The translations under genes were made by a program, and so were the position numbers. The notes beneath the pieces are model-generated. The model saw nothing but the letters and a program-made list of their open reading frames with translations. It ran no database searches and had not been told where the DNA came from. This document shows, in pieces, positions 44,979 to 58,400 of a stretch of 64,000 nucleotides of DNA; the stretch's first letter is position 1, and every line of letters begins with the position of its first letter. The DNA lies in contig QXJR01000021.1 in the NCBI GenBank assembly GCA_020975725.1, positions 1-64,000 of the forward strand. Reading direction: 5' to 3'. The stretch is from Picocystis sp. L7 (lineage: Eukaryota > Chlorophyta > Picocystophyceae > Picocystales > Picocystaceae).

Positions 44979-47900
44979 ATACTCCCACTCAGGATCAGTT
45001 TGTGGCATCTCTTGATATGATTGGAGTTATACCAAGCCTTGTAATGCACTTCCAAAATGTTTGCTGATTTGAATTTTTAGTTAAGTAGTCAGCCAACATC
45101 TCCGCACTTTCGCAATATCGGAACGTGATATCGCCGAACATGACCCGCTCGCGGACGAAGTGATGGGCCACATCAATATGCTTGGTTTTCTGCATGCTGT
45201 GGTTGTTGTCCAAGATCTTGATGCATGCCTGATTGTCACAGTAGGTGACTACCTGTTTGTTTAAACTGCCACTTGTTAAGTCAGAAAGCAGGTTTTTTAA
45301 CCAGAGTGCCTCTTTGACGGCACTCGATGCCGATTGATACTCAGCCTCTGTTGTGGAGGTTGATACAGTAGATTGAAGCTTGCTCTGCCATGAGATAAGG
45401 CTTCCATTCAGTAAGAAAAGATATCCTGTTCTGGACTTTCTGGTTTCCTTGTCCGTGGCATAGTCTGCATCACAGTAACCAGTAAGGGTAAAGGTATCGA
45501 TTGCTTGATCGAGATCTTCAGACAGGATATCGAGGCGATCCCCCAGACACAGACCATGGTTAACTGTTGCTTTTAAGTACTTGAGTACCCCTTTGGCTGC
45601 CTTGAGGTGGTACTTAGTGGGACAAGCCATGAATCTGGACAGTTGTGAGGCAGCTTGGCAGAGGTCTGGTCTGGTAGTAGTTGAGAGGTAGAGTAGACTC
45701 CCAACAAGGATTTGGTACTCCGTGGTGTCGCAGGGTTCACCATCCTTTTCACTGGTTAACACCACATCCAAGGGAATCTTCTTGGTTCTGCAGTCCTCCA
45801 TGTTAAACTGCTTGATTAACTTCTGGATCTTGTCAGGTTCACTGAGATAGATTAACTTCTTGTTTCTGTCTCTGTTAATCTTCATGCCACAGAAGAAGGA
45901 GGCTGCACCCAGGTCTCTGGCATCATAGTGCCTGCAGATGGTATCTATCACTGCCTGGGTGGTATTGAGATCTTGAGCAGCAACCAGCAGGTCATCCACA
46001 TACACTAGGATGAGGCACTCCTTGCCAGTTTTCTGATGCTTGCACTTGAGGATGGTGTCATCCACAGAGTTGCATTGGAATCCTAGTTCCTTCTTCAATG
46101 TGTTTGTGAGGTGCTGATACCACATTCTGGGGGCCTGCTTCAATCCATAGAGGGACTTCTCCAGTTTAAGTACCAGGTTCGGTTCCTGGTTAAGTTGTCG
46201 GTCGTCCCTCAGTCCCTCAGGGATCTCGAGGTAAATTTCCTCGTTCAGTTCTGCGTTGAGGAAAGCGGTCTTGATGTCCACCTGCTGAACCTCATAGTTA
46301 ACCAGGGCTGCATAGGTGAGAAAGGCCCTTTGAGCCACTTTGCCCGAGGTGGGGGCAAACACCTCGTGGAAATCCACTCCTGCACGCTGCTCGAAGCCAC
46401 GCACGCACAGGCGGGCTTTGTAGCGCTCCACCTGACCGTCGCCGTCGGTCTTCACCTTGAACACCCACGTGGTGGTCAAGGGGGTGCGACCAGGAGGGAG
46501 AGTGACCAGGCGCCAAGTGCCATTCTTGGCCAAAGAGGTGAGCTCGTCGGTGATGGCGTGTTGCCAGAGCTCGGCGTCTGGACGAGCCATGGCGCGAGCG
46601 TAACCGGAGAAGCTGTCGTCAAGCTCCCACTGACGCGTTGCTTTCGCTCTCATGGCGCTGCCTTTTCTTGGACGCAGGTTGTATGGATGCGCTGGAGCTG
46701 CTGGATGGATGGACTTGGGTTCCACTGCTTGCGGATGGCCAGTTTCTGGGAGTGCTGAGGGAGCTTCTTTAGCCACAAGAGTGGCTTCCTCAACACTTTC
46801 ATGATGCTCAGGAGGTGTGAAGGACACACCTGGAGCATTGTTTGGACAAGCAGCTATGGGCGTGCTGCTGCCGTCTTCAGGCAGCAACTGCGAGTTTTCT
46901 GCTGCTGCACCATCCTGCTGGATGGTTGTTTGCGACTCACTGACTGGTGGTGATGCCTGATGTGACCCTGGAGGTCCATCCATACTTGCTGCAGATGATT
47001 GGCTGAACTGTGGAGGTTCAGGGAGCAGGTCTGGGACGACCTGTGCGCTGTCGGGTGTTTGGCTTTGGTTCATTGACTGACTGCTGAATTTGTCTTCCAC
47101 AAAGCTCACGTTTCTGCTGAGAGCAATTTTGTTGTCCACCAGGACGCGGTAAGTGGAGCTGTTGTGATAGCCGATGAATGTGCCTTTCACTGACCTTGCG
47201 CTGAATTTGCTGCTTCGCTTCTCAGGAGGTATGAGGACCCAGGCATCGCACCCAAAGGTGCGGAATTGGTTCAAGTTGGGCAAGGTGCCCGTCAATACTT
47301 CCAGTGGTGTTTTGCCATCCAAGGCAAGGGAGACTGGTGTGCGATTACGCACAAAATTGGCACAGCGCACAGCCTCTCCCCAGAGAGTTTCAGGGAGTCC
47401 TGCACGGATGAGCATTGCACGGGCGCTGTCATGAAGCGTTCTGTGCAATCGTTCAGCAGCGTTTTGCTGAGGCGTGTATCCTGCTGTTGTTTCATGCGTG
47501 ATTCCTCGATCTTTGAGGAACTTTTGCAATGCATTTGACTGAAATTCTGATCCCAGATCTGATCGTATGGCTTTCACCCTGTAGCCTGCTTTTGCGATTT
47601 TCTCAAATGTGTTGATTCCTTCCATCAGCGCACCTGATGCACTGGACTTGTTGGGTAAGAGAAACACCAGGCTTGCTTTGGAAGCCTGGTCATATAAGGA
47701 CAAATAGTAAGTCTGTCCACCTGGAGTTTCTGGTATGGGTCCGACAAGGTCTGTATAGACCAGATCCAAGGGCTCATAGGTATAGTTACTGGGGCGAAAC
47801 GGTTAAGCAGTCTGCTTCGCTTGGATACAGGATTCACAGGCCCCGTCTAGCTTGTGGGGCAATCCAAGGAGCTTCAGCCGGGGTGCACTTGCGTGCCCAA

Positions 47901-49257
47901 GGCGTTCATGCCATCGCTGAGCGGTAGTCACCAGGGCATAGACGTGGTCAGCACTCGGGGTAGTCTCGATGACCCCTTTTGCACATTCCACCCTGCAGGT
48001 CCCATGGGTGAATAGGACCTGGGCCCCTGCCTTTGTGGCAGCAGGTACTGAAAACAGGTTGTGTGCAAAACCAGGGATGTAGTAAACATTTGTGAGGCGC
48101 ACAGGTGTGCCTGTTTTTGATCTAATCACACTGTTTCCCTTAAATTCACTTGTTAACTGCTGCCCGTTGGCACATGTGATTGCCACATGGGCTGTTTGAC
48201 GAGTTGCTGGGTCAATCAAGCCGGGATCACCTGTCATATGAAATGAGGCACCAGAATCAATGATCCAGGTGTTCTCCATGCTTAAGCTGCCACTTGAAGA
48301 GAGTGATATGCCTGATGGTGTAGAGGAATGGGCTGTGAGACCATTTTGTCTTGGCATGCTTGGATGCGTGGTGCCGATGGCCGTGAGGGAGAATCCAATT
48401 GGACTCTCTTCACGTTTGGGCCCATGTTGAGCTTCCAACACCTCATTCTGTCCAGGTGTTTGATGTTTTCCACCTTGGCTGTTCTTTTTCTTCAGTTTGC
48501 GACACTCGGAACGGACGTGTCCATGAAATTTGCAATATGTGCAAAATGGTCTTGATTTTCTGGGCTTCCCTTTGGTGGAGGAGGCTGTCATTGCCTTTCC
48601 ACTAAACTCCGTGGACTCGAATCGCAATATTGCATTGCGGACATTCTCGATGTTGAGTTCTTGATGGTAATTTTCAACCACATGTTTGATCATGGAGTAT
48701 TGAGATGGCAAGCCGTTGAGTATGGCCGTGCATATGGCCATTTCACCAATGTCGTAACCATTGTCTCGGAGCTCGCTTGCAAGACTTGTGACTCGCTTGA
48801 TGAAGTCATCCGATTGCTCCTTGTCTTCCATCCGTATGTTGTGGAGTGTCTTGAGGAGGTGAGAGGTCCGAGAGAGCGATTGTTGCTTGTAAAGGGATTG
48901 GAGCTTTTCCCATATGCTCTTTGCCGTTGTGCACCCTTCAAGGATCCCTTTGAAACAATGCGGCACTCTCATGAGGATACGAGCTTGCGCCTTTGCGGCG
49001 ATTCTGACCTTCTCAAGGTCGTCGGATGTGTAATGCTCGGCATTGGTTGTTGAAAGTCGGGGTTCTTGATCCACATAGTCCCAAAGGTCCATCAAGATGA
49101 GGCTATTTTTCATCTTGTAGGACCATTCCGGCCAATTCGTGTTGCTTAGCTCGGGGATTCCATCCCGATCCACGGATTCTAGGGTTTGGTTGGACGCCAT
49201 TTTTGTTTTCGAAGCTTTACTTCGCTGAAAAACGAGCTTGCAAGGCTCTTAACCTAT

Positions 49258-49558
49258 TGTGAGACTCGTCTGTCCTGCCTGAAAAGGGGGTCTGAAATCC
49301 CCTGGCCGAACCGAGCGTGGCGGTTTCGGACGATGGATGGGACGATGGCGTGGCGGCTCAAGGGGTTGCTCGACGTGGATACCAGAGAGTGTAACACATG
49401 CATTAACCCACTCAGTACATATAGTGGGTGGTATTTCATCAAAGTTAAGTCACGCGCATGATGAGGCGAGCACGGACACGGCTTGGTTCTCGGGGACGAC
49501 GTCCTCGTCTGCGGTAGAGAATAAACTCCCACAGAGGGATCCTGCACCCCTTTTCTCA
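49258..49558 (-). repeat. Copia 5' LTR
   Basis: 301 bp, with no difference from the other LTR found by eye. Contains a CACTATATGTA stretch on the element strand that could act as a TATA-type promoter. Confidence 0.93.
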
Positions 49559-51553
49559 ATACCTTCCCCTTACACAACCACACCGTGTCCCGAACCAGTC
49601 GACCTTGGAAGGGAGGAGCCCCATCCCTGGTTGCCACCACTCCAACCACCGGCCTCGACCCGGAGATGGGCGAGTGGCCGTCCAGAGCACCGGGACGTGA
49701 ACTCACAACCGAGCGGAGAGCGAGAGGGGGGCTTGAAAACCGGTCGAGCGTCTCTGTAGTGATCCCATGTTCTTGTGGTGCACCGTCGCAAACGGGGGAG
49801 CGTTGTCGTCCCAAGTCAAGGATGCGCTAGAATGGCCTAGCACACAGGCGTCGGCGGAGAAACAAACGAAAATGTTCCGTAGCAAATGCGCAAGACCCTT
49901 TCATAAGTGCCGTTCCAAAATTCCTACTCTTCAACCCACCAAGGACGCTTTTCGAAGATTCCGAAGCATGAAAGAGCTTGTGATGGCGGACATTTTGGTA
50001 GGAAAGAAAGAAGAGAACGAACTCTTTTCACGCACGGAGATGGGCGTTCGTCCGAGGCGGCCGCTTCCAAGGAACGGAAAAAGACGGGAATCTCAGACGC
50101 ACAAGTAATGTTGCCATGGTATGCTTGGCCCTTAATGAACGGGTCGACATCCATTCAAGGGGGGATATATGTGGAATCATGTCCACACAAGTTTGAGAGT
50201 ACACAACGAAAGACCCCGATGTATCACCCATTTCATGAGAGATTCACCGCCCCTAGAACAAGGTTGGGAGGGATGTGGGCATGGGTAGGGACGCGATGTC
50301 CGCCACTCTTGTGGAAAATTTCCAACGGTACCTTTGAATACGACTCCCCTTTTGTCCCATATGCAAGCGGTTTGGGAAGTCGCAATGTATGTTGTTCACT
50401 AGATCGTTGATTTCTCTCTATACAGTTGCCAATCATAAAGGATCTTTAAGTTTTGCTTACTCTTACAAGACCAATATCGCACTTGAGTGGGTCCGCAAGG
50501 AAGTTTGTAGTTGGGCTCAGAGGTAATCTTCTTCTTGGGTCATGAGAATGGAGTGAACGAGGCTCTTGAGCTAAGTTTCCACCACGATTGTGAAAGCTTT
50601 GAGTTGAGGTGATCCAACCTTGAGACTATGATAGAAGTCAAAAAGGTGCACGGCTAGTCACATCAATCATTCACATCAAATTGAACCTCTCGATTACAAT
50701 ACATCCCATGCCTTTTTTAAGGAGGCTTGAAGGAAGTCGAATAATTGAGCAATTGACCAAAAGCGACCCGATCCATAGCAGAGTTAATTGTCATTCGGTC
50801 ATCCTCTCCGGTACGTGGGGTTTTTATTCGGCACAAAGTGTTTATGTGAAGTGAATATGGGATGTCGAAGTGAGCATCACCAATCCTTTTATGCCATCGG
50901 AGCCACAATGGTGGAGAACCGTACCTAGCAAATGTTGATCCTGTCAAGGTCCGATTTCCAAGATCAACGCCAGGTGGACGCATCCGTTCATCCCCTTCCA
51001 CTTGGTCGGTGGATGAAGTCCAAAGTTGGAGGGTAGACGATGCACTGGTTGTGCAAAAATTGTATCGAGTTTCAAGCATCGAAACTCCACGTAGGCCTAG
51101 CTGCAACGATTCCCATCATGCTCTTGCTACCCCTCCGAAAAGGTCATGCACCGGTCGTGGCCCGATGCACCGTTCTCATTCCAAGGAGAAAGCGCAAGAG
51201 AGGGGGAGAACAGAAAGAGGAAAGGGCATGCTTTTTTTCAAACCTAGGTCGTAGGCGGCTAGAAGCCGCCACTTGCCCGTGAGTCTCGAAGAAAGGAACG
51301 CACGCAGGTTTTGGGGCCAATCTCAAGCCATCTCAATCCGTGGGCTCGTCTTCCACGGTGTGAATCGGAACCCACTGGGATGGGTCCTTCGCCTTGCCTT
51401 GCCTTGCCTTGTTTCCCCTCCCTCCGAGGCGATCCTTCCCACAATCAGCCACGTGTCTTCCTTGGGATCCAGCCCGGTGGGTGTGGGTTCGGGGGCGAGG
51501 GTGTAACTGCACCCCTTGTCGGCTTTAGGAGGGGTGTAACTGCGACGCCGCTC
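49559..51553. other. Intergenic region, Copia to TRPB
   Basis: The first 250 bp continue the GC-rich upstream sequence of the second K+ channel, displaced from it by the Copia insertion. 49.9-51.1 kb is AT-richer with decayed-looking frames. One at 50717-51106 on the minus strand has a PPLWLRWHKRIG patch that recalls the W-rich relic at 25.2 kb. 51.2-51.5 kb is GC-rich and likely the TRPB promoter. Confidence 0.4.
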
Positions 51554-53056
51554 ATGGGCATGCCGCTTCCGACGCGTCGCACGACGAGCGCACGTGGTCT
51601 TTCCACCTGGAAGATGCGTGGTATGGCGAGCAGACCCAGCCGTGCGACGTCCAGCACCACCAGGCGACACGCCTTGGTGCAGCCGCCGTCCAGGTGCGTG
51701 CGAACGACGACGAAGGCTTGCCAACGGCCTACGGCGATGGCGATGGCGTCGCGTCGCGAAGGAGTGCGAGCGAACGAAAGGAGGAGACGCGTTCCGGTGG
51801 ACAGGGAAGGAAGCTGACGCGACGGTTTCGAACGCAGCGTTTCCACCTACCAGAGGCCCGACGCCAGCGGTAGGTATGGTAAATTCGGAGGAAAGTACGT
51901 GCCAGAGACGTTGATTGCTGCCCTGGAAGAGTTGGAGACGACCTACAAAGAGATCGCCACCGATCCAGCCTTCCAAAAAGAGCTGAAAGACGTGCTCAAG
52001 AACTACGTGGGAAGGGAGACCCCCCTGTACTTTGCAGAACAACTCACCCAGCATTATCGAAAGGATGGGAAAGGACCAGACATCTACCTCAAAAGAGAAG
52101 ATCTCAACCACACCGGTGCTCACAAGATTAACAATGCAGTGGGACAGGCTCTCTTGGCCAAACGGATTGGAAAGAAGCGCATCATCGCCGAGACCGGTGC
52201 TGGACAGCACGGTGTGGCCACCGCCACCGTGTGTGCTCGATTTGGGCTGCAATGCATCGTGTACATGGGCGCCCAGGACATGGAGAGGCAAAAACTCAAC
52301 GTGTTCCGCATGAGGCTCATGGGGGCCGAGGTCAGACCAGTTCATTCGGGTACAGCTACGCTCAAGGATGCCACCTCCGAGGCCATCCGGGACTGGGTGA
52401 CCAACGTGGAGAGCACGCATTACATCTTGGGTTCCGTGGCAGGACCCCACCCCTACCCGATGATGGTGCGCGATTTCCACGCGTGCATTGGAAAAGAGAC
52501 CCGCAAGCAATGTTTGGAGGCTTTCGGCGGGAAACCAGATGTACTTATGGCTTGCGTGGGCGGGGGATCGAACGCGATGGGTCTGTTCCACGAGTTTGTG
52601 GATGACGAGGACATTCGCCTGATTGGAGTAGAAGCAGCCGGTGAAGGTGTTGGTACAGACAAGCATGCTGCGACACTTACCAAGGGCACTCCCGGCGTCC
52701 TCCACGGCTCCTTCAGTATGCTTCTGCAGGATAGCGATGGACAGATCACGGAACCCCACTCCATCTCGGCAGGGCTGGATTACCCAGGCATCGGCCCTGA
52801 ACATGCGTTCTTGAAAGATATTGGACGTGGGGAATACTACTCTGTGACAGACAAGGAAGCCCTTGACGCTTTCCAGCTGGTTTCACGCCTCGAAGGAATC
52901 ATCCCTGCTCTTGAGACGTCACACGCCTTCGCGTACTTGGAGCAGCTCAGTCCCACTCTCCCGGAAGGTACGAAGCTGGTCATCAATTGCAGCGGACGAG
53001 GTGACAAAGACGTCAATACGGCGGCCAAGTACCTCATAGGAGAGGATCTAATGTAA
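51554..53056 (+). CDS. TRPB: Tryptophan synthase beta chain, plastid-type, 2 exons, 442 aa
   Basis: Joins indole and serine to give tryptophan, normally with the alpha chain in the plastid stroma. Exon 1 (51554-51693) encodes an R/S/T-rich leader without acidic residues, a plausible transit peptide. The donor CAG|GTGCGTG and acceptor CGCCAG (intron 51694-51867) keep the frame and give [17 protein letters not shown], the standard N-terminus of plant and cyanobacterial TrpB. Exon 2 holds the PLP lysine in [10 protein letters not shown] (about residue 133), [16 protein letters not shown] for phosphate binding, and SGRGDKD at the end. Length matches plant TSB1 after the leader. The start is inferred; a Met two codons later is also possible. 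Confidence 0.92.
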
Positions 53057-53656
53057 AAGTGGTAATCTCCTTTCGCTGTACCATCCAAGTCTCGACTGCC
53101 TAGCCATCAATTCTCATTTTCTTACGATGTTTTGCCTGTTTGCAAGGGCTGCTGGGCTATACCAGCAAGATCTCAAGTTCGTGTTGGTGTTTGTCAATCG
53201 ACAATGGGTTGCTTGGGGCGTAGTCGCAGAGCCAGACACCAATGGTACGACAGGCGTCCCTTTTGTTTGTCATAAGCAGACTCAGAAGGCAATTTCCTAC
53301 CAAAGGAGTAGACAGCCTGGCAAAAATTGCTCATGTTGATTGCACAGGTGATGGATGATGGAGTATAAGGGGATCAACAATACTGGTGAAAGGAACCTTC
53401 ATACCAAATATCACCTGGAGAGGACTACTCATAGAACCTGTCCTCTCAGTAATCAAGTGGAATATTGGTTCATAGCGCGCAGAAAGGTAGAGAATGGAAA
53501 GGGAAAGGAGCATCCACTCAAAAGCCCTCATCGGTTGAGAGCAAGGGTTTCCTTGCCAGGTGGAGGTTCCAGGGAGGAAATATAGAGGCGAATGTTCATC
53601 ATTCAAACCCTAGTTATTGTTCAACTTCATGAGAGCGATCTCAAACAATCAAGGAA
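53057..53656. other. Convergent 3' regions of TRPB and LysRS
   Basis: 600 bp between two stop codons facing each other. No gene was recognised. It should contain both polyadenylation regions. Confidence 0.5.
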
Positions 53657-55450
53657 TCATGCATTCAACTCCTGAATACCATCTGTTACCTTTTCCACGG
53701 CTTTGGAATTGGACTGGTCATCGGGCTTCATGGCAGGGAAGAGTAGCACTTCCTTGATGTTATGCGAATCTGTCAAAAGCATGGTCATCCTGTCTATGCC
53801 TAGTCCCCAACCACCGGTTGGCGGGAGGCCGTACTCTAGGGCATTGCAGAAAGTTTCATCAATCACCATGGCCTCATCATCCCCTGCAGTTTTCTGTGTG
53901 GCCTGTTCCCGGAAGCGTTCCCTCTGCACCACCGGATCGTTCAACTCCGTGTATGCATTGCAGACCTCGTGCTTGTTCACAAACAGTTCAAATCTCTCTG
54001 TCATCCCAGGCATGCTTCTATGCCATTTGGCCAGAGGGGACATGATCTGTGGATGGTCGCATATGAAGGTCGGGTTTACGCACTGTTCTTCCAGGAATTC
54101 CCCTACAAGCTTGTCCAGCAACCTTGCAGATGTTTGGGGAGGCGGGCACTCCACTCCATGCTTCTCCGCTTGCTGGAGAAGGTACTGGCGTGTCTCCTCT
54201 GTTTCGAAATCTCCAGGGATGACGATCCCAGCGGCCTCCTTCAACCCTTCCAGCATGCTTATCCTGCGAAACGGCGGCGTGAAATCGATTTCCACCGGTG
54301 GATTGTCGATACCGTTGGTGTGGTACTGGATCTTGTAGGATCCAGTCACATTGTAGACCATACTACTGATAAGTTCTTCTGTCATGTCCATGAGATCGTT
54401 GTAGTCCGCATAAGCCTGGTAGAACTCGCATGTGGTGAACTCTGGGTTGTGCGTCATGTCGATCCCTTCGTTCCTGAACTGGCGTCCGATCTCATACACC
54501 CTCTCCAGGCCCCCCACTACCAGTTCCTTCAGGTACAGCTCTGGAGCGATGCGCATGTACAGTGTCATGTTGAGCTCATTGTGGAAGGTGATGAAGGGTT
54601 TAGCAGTGGCTCCTCCGGGGATCATGTTCATCATCGGAGTCTCCACTTCGAGGAAGTGTCGATCGTCCAAGAACTTGCGTACAAAGCGCACGATCCCGGC
54701 TCTGGCGTGAAAGACCGCCCTAGCTTTGTCGTTGATCATGAGATCTAGGTATCTCTGACGGAACCTCGTTTCCTTATCCTTGAGTCCCACTTTCGCAGAG
54801 GGCGGCATACGCAGGCATGGCGAGAGCACCTCCATGTGAGTGGGAAAGATGCTGAGTTCTCCCCTCTTGCTCTTCCCTGGATATCCACTCACGCCCACGA
54901 TGTCTCCTCTTTTGATGGAGGCGTGCAGCTTCCCAAAGGCCTCTTCGTCCATCCCGAAGTTCCTGGCATCTGCCATCACTTGCACTTTGGTTCCATCCCC
55001 TCTGAGGTCGTAGAAGATCAGCTTGGATCCAGATGCACGTTTGGTGGCCACACGTCCAGCCAGCGTGGTGTTGGTGTCCTTCCTCTGTTCTCCTGCATCC
55101 AGGCCTTGGAACTCCACCACGTACTCTTGGATCCGCTGGGCCACGTGGAACTTGTGTGGGTAAGGGTTCCTTCCCGAGGCTTTGCTCGCGGCCAGCTGCT
55201 TCAGCCTCGCTTCGAAGTAGAGCGTGGGATCGATTTCTTCCTCCTCCTCTTCTTCCGCTTGCCTCTTCTTCGGACCTGCACCTTCCTTCCCTGGCGGCGC
55301 CCTGTCGGCCTTGGCGGCTGCTTTCTCCATCTTCTCCTGCGCCTTGGCCAATGCCTTCACTTGCTTCTTGTACTCGTTCTTCGAGATCTCCGTCCCTTCT
55401 TCCGAATAGAATCGCTTCACACCGTCCACCATGCGCTCCATCGGTGCCAT
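53657..55450 (-). CDS. KARS: Lysyl-tRNA synthetase, class II, 597 aa
   Basis: Charges tRNA-Lys in the cytosol (possibly also organelles). The start at 55450 gives [14 protein letters not shown]; an in-frame extension of 53 residues upstream is hydrophobic and G/V/P-rich and looks like untranslated sequence. Residues about 20-90 are a lysine/glutamate-rich helical extension typical of eukaryotic LysRS (tRNA binding). An OB-fold anticodon domain follows ([20 protein letters not shown]), then the class II core: motif 1 around FLEVETPMM, motif 2 [14 protein letters not shown] and motif 3 [13 protein letters not shown]. All active-site motifs are intact. Single exon, convergent with TRPB. Confidence 0.95.
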   Translation of the reverse strand: MAPMERMVDGVKRFYSEEGTEISKNEYKKQVKALAKAQEKMEKAAAKADRAPPGKEGAGPKKRQAEEEEEEEIDPTLYFEARLKQLAASKASGRNPYPHKFHVAQRIQEYVVEFQGLDAGEQRKDTNTTLAGRVATKRASGSKLIFYDLRGDGTKVQVMADARNFGMDEEAFGKLHASIKRGDIVGVSGYPGKSKRGELSIFPTHMEVLSPCLRMPPSAKVGLKDKETRFRQRYLDLMINDKARAVFHARAGIVRFVRKFLDDRHFLEVETPMMNMIPGGATAKPFITFHNELNMTLYMRIAPELYLKELVVGGLERVYEIGRQFRNEGIDMTHNPEFTTCEFYQAYADYNDLMDMTEELISSMVYNVTGSYKIQYHTNGIDNPPVEIDFTPPFRRISMLEGLKEAAGIVIPGDFETEETRQYLLQQAEKHGVECPPPQTSARLLDKLVGEFLEEQCVNPTFICDHPQIMSPLAKWHRSMPGMTERFELFVNKHEVCNAYTELNDPVVQRERFREQATQKTAGDDEAMVIDETFCNALEYGLPPTGGWGLGIDRMTMLLTDSHNIKEVLLFPAMKPDDQSNSKAVEKVTDGIQELNA

Positions 55451-58400
55451 CGTCACTCCGTCTCCCACGAAACACACACCCACACCCACACACTCTCGTC
55501 CCCATCCAGGTGGACCCATGGGAGGGAGGGGGCAAGGGAAGACAATCACACCACCAACGAAACCTACAACAACAAAGACAACAACGAGTGGAAGATCACC
55601 CGTGCCCATGCTCCTACCCCGGCAAGACGGGCCTTCGTCGCCGTCGGAGAGAGGTGGAGGTGAAAGGGAAGGGAAGGAAACCCGCGAAGGAAAAAGATCG
55701 ACCGATGGAAGCGTAGATGGTTCATCCGCACGGCCAAACGAAAAGTGAAGAAAGGAGAGTCAAACGAACGAGAAGGCGTAGGGAAGGACGCGTTTCCTAC
55801 GCAAGGCGTGTGCCATATGCCATCCGTTCCGCGTTTCTTCGTCGAGTCGAGGTCCGTTCGTGGGATCGTGATAGAAGACAAAGTTCAATGCTTTGCTTTT
55901 GTCATCGGAAGTCCAAGTGACGTGCGTCTTTAGTGTCCGCCTTATTTTGCAAATCCATCTTCCTTCGCTATGAAGGGGTACTAGACTTGTATAGGAACTC
56001 GCAAATTTGCTCACTCGAGGGCGTAACTTGATAGACAGGTTGGTCTTTCCGTACACCATGGTGGTAAGATGGCCCCATTGACTACATCATGCATCAAGGA
56101 CGATCGGAAGCAACAGAGATGGGTGGGGAAGTAAAGTGCACATCTCCCACGAATCATTCCACAGGACAACAATAAACTAACATTGAGGATCCCACCATGC
56201 CGATTTCCACCCCCAACACTCTTATGCGCTTTGTATGTCGCATGCCATGTATTCGGTTGGCTTTGCTTCAATCCTTTTACGAACCCTCCAACGTTCCTTC
56301 GCCTCTTTGACATCCCCCAGATTGAATACTCCACCCCCTACAAGGTACCAGTTTCTTACGCAAACTTGACAATGCGATCACTTCAATGGATGATTCTTTG
56401 GGCTCTAGGCACTAGGTGACAAACGTTCTCATATGTGCGCCACAAGCTCATCGCAGAGTAGAGACAATTTTACCGACCCTTTGAATAGTACTTTCTTCTT
56501 GTATCCGCGATTACATTCTCCTTGCCTTGTGGCCGACTTTTTTCCTCCAATGCTCTCCGAAACCAATTCGCCATCTTCCTGCCATCACATCACTTCCTTG
56601 TTGTAATCTTGCCTTCGAAGCTCGTGCTTGCACTCTTCCATCCCCTCACTTCTGGGCTCACGGTTGTCCATCCTTCTCCCTCGCCACAATCCTCCATCCG
56701 ACCTAGGTTCATGAGTAAAACGACATTCAATAAATTAAAGTCCCACTTCCGCCCTTTCTACAAGTTCGTGCATGATTGGAAGGATGAACGGTCGAAAGAT
56801 CCAATCCGAGTGCACGCGAACGGAAATCCACACATCTCGACAATCAAAGTCCTTTCAGCCCAAGCTTACCAACCGTCCTTCCTCGTCTTGTGTTGCTAAA
56901 TCAAGTATCATCAACTTAAAAAACCTTTTGGAAGGAATTCGTCATAGCGAAATCAACAACTTCGGATAAGAATGTCATTTCTTGTGCTATCTTTCGCCCA
57001 TGCAGAACGGCCCAATCTCAGAAAGAATTTCCTCATGATGACATGTGCATTGTATACATTGGGCTTAGTTTGTCAATTTGAGCGTCTAACCACAAGGAGA
57101 GGGGGAATGTTGCTAAAAGAGTGGTACGTCTTGCCACTTTTATTTTGTTTCGGCCAGTGCAAGGACAAAACTTGCTCGCAAGCAAAAACATGTAAGCGAC
57201 TTTTTAAATGTGAGAAACAACACAACTCCCTTTCGGATTCATTCGTAGTATGAGAAAACGCGAAGCTACACACTTCATAGCATCTTGTAATGCACTTTTT
57301 CGATTGGACGATTCATACCTTGACGTTGTTGAACGATTTCGTGCAACGAACGCTTAACAAAGATGTTTCCAAACTCTTCGTCATGACCACAATACCAATG
57401 GTGTAGATCTTCGCTCCAAAATGTCACAACCTAGTGAAAACAGTATTCAAACTCGTGTAGCTTATGCGACCTCCAAACTCTGGACTGTCCATTGCGAGAT
57501 GCAAGTGCAAGCTTGCCGCCAACATATACCATACCGTTCGAATGTTAGCTTCTTTTACGTGCCGTAGGTGTCATTGTCGTGCAAGAGAGACTCGGAAGAG
57601 CATCCTCTCCTCGTCCAATCCGACGTAGCAAATGTTTGCTTTTTTTCATTGTGTGGCAAAAAAGAAAGTCGAACCTGTATGCCAACTTGAGTAAGCATTA
57701 CGTCTAAGTTACTTTGGCACTCTTTCGAACGTTAGAAGAGTTAGATTTCCAAAATCGAACCCCTGTCTTAATTCCAAACTCAATTCAGAAACCCATTCCT
57801 ACTGTAAAATCGAAAAAAAAACATCAATTCAAGGGTCTTCCCCACAAAAGTTTGAAAGGGAGTTTTTTATTTTCATGGATTGAAAGCCAGGGACATCATT
57901 TAGTGCTCCAATGGAGGTCATGGTTGTAGCAATCGATTATAAATGGCACTCATTGCCTCAAAGGACACATACCTTCCTGTGAATGCAACATCTGTGTGCA
58001 TATCGAATGCACTCACCCCAAAACTGGTTTTGACAAGTTTGGTCAAAGCAAACTAACAGTGGCTTCCATTCAAATCAATCAGCATATTAATGTGCACGTG
58101 CGCGAATTGCTCCATTCCATCCTCCTCATGCTGTGCGGTCGTTTCTGACTTAACATGTACACGGCACTCATCATAGCATTTTCTACGCTGTCAACAATGC
58201 TTTTTCGTGGTGTGGAGCTAGAATAGACATTTTTTCTGATGGCATGCTTGGGAGGAATATTGCAATTCAAGCCCCGCTTTGAAAACAAAGATTGCCGTAT
58301 TTTCTAGGCGGTCGTCAACTTCAACGAATGCCGATGCCTTCGCTACAGTGCTGTTATTTTCATGAAGTAGAGGTGGTCTGAATCTTTAGAGCTATACATT

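Larger units (their letters stand above)
44678..49558 (-). mobile_element. Ty1/Copia LTR retrotransposon, nearly whole
   Basis: A 4881-bp element on the minus strand bounded by two 301-bp LTRs that look identical, so the insertion is recent. Parts in order: gag with a CCHC zinc knuckle (CTYCKFHGHVRSEC), aspartic protease (DSGA), GAG-pre-integrase (WHERLGHAS), integrase, reverse transcriptase (YVDD) and RNase H, the Copia order. Next to the 5' LTR a GGTTAAGAGCC stretch could be the primer-binding site, and a purine-rich GAGTGGGAG precedes the 3' LTR. It appears almost whole, with about one break. No matching target-site duplication is evident at the outer edges. Confidence 0.95.

Noticed and set aside
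55451-55609. Hydrophobic 53-residue N-terminal extension of LysRS as a signal peptide
   Set aside because: It is G/V/P-rich and lies in a GC-rich promoter-like segment; the conserved protein begins at the Met at 55450.
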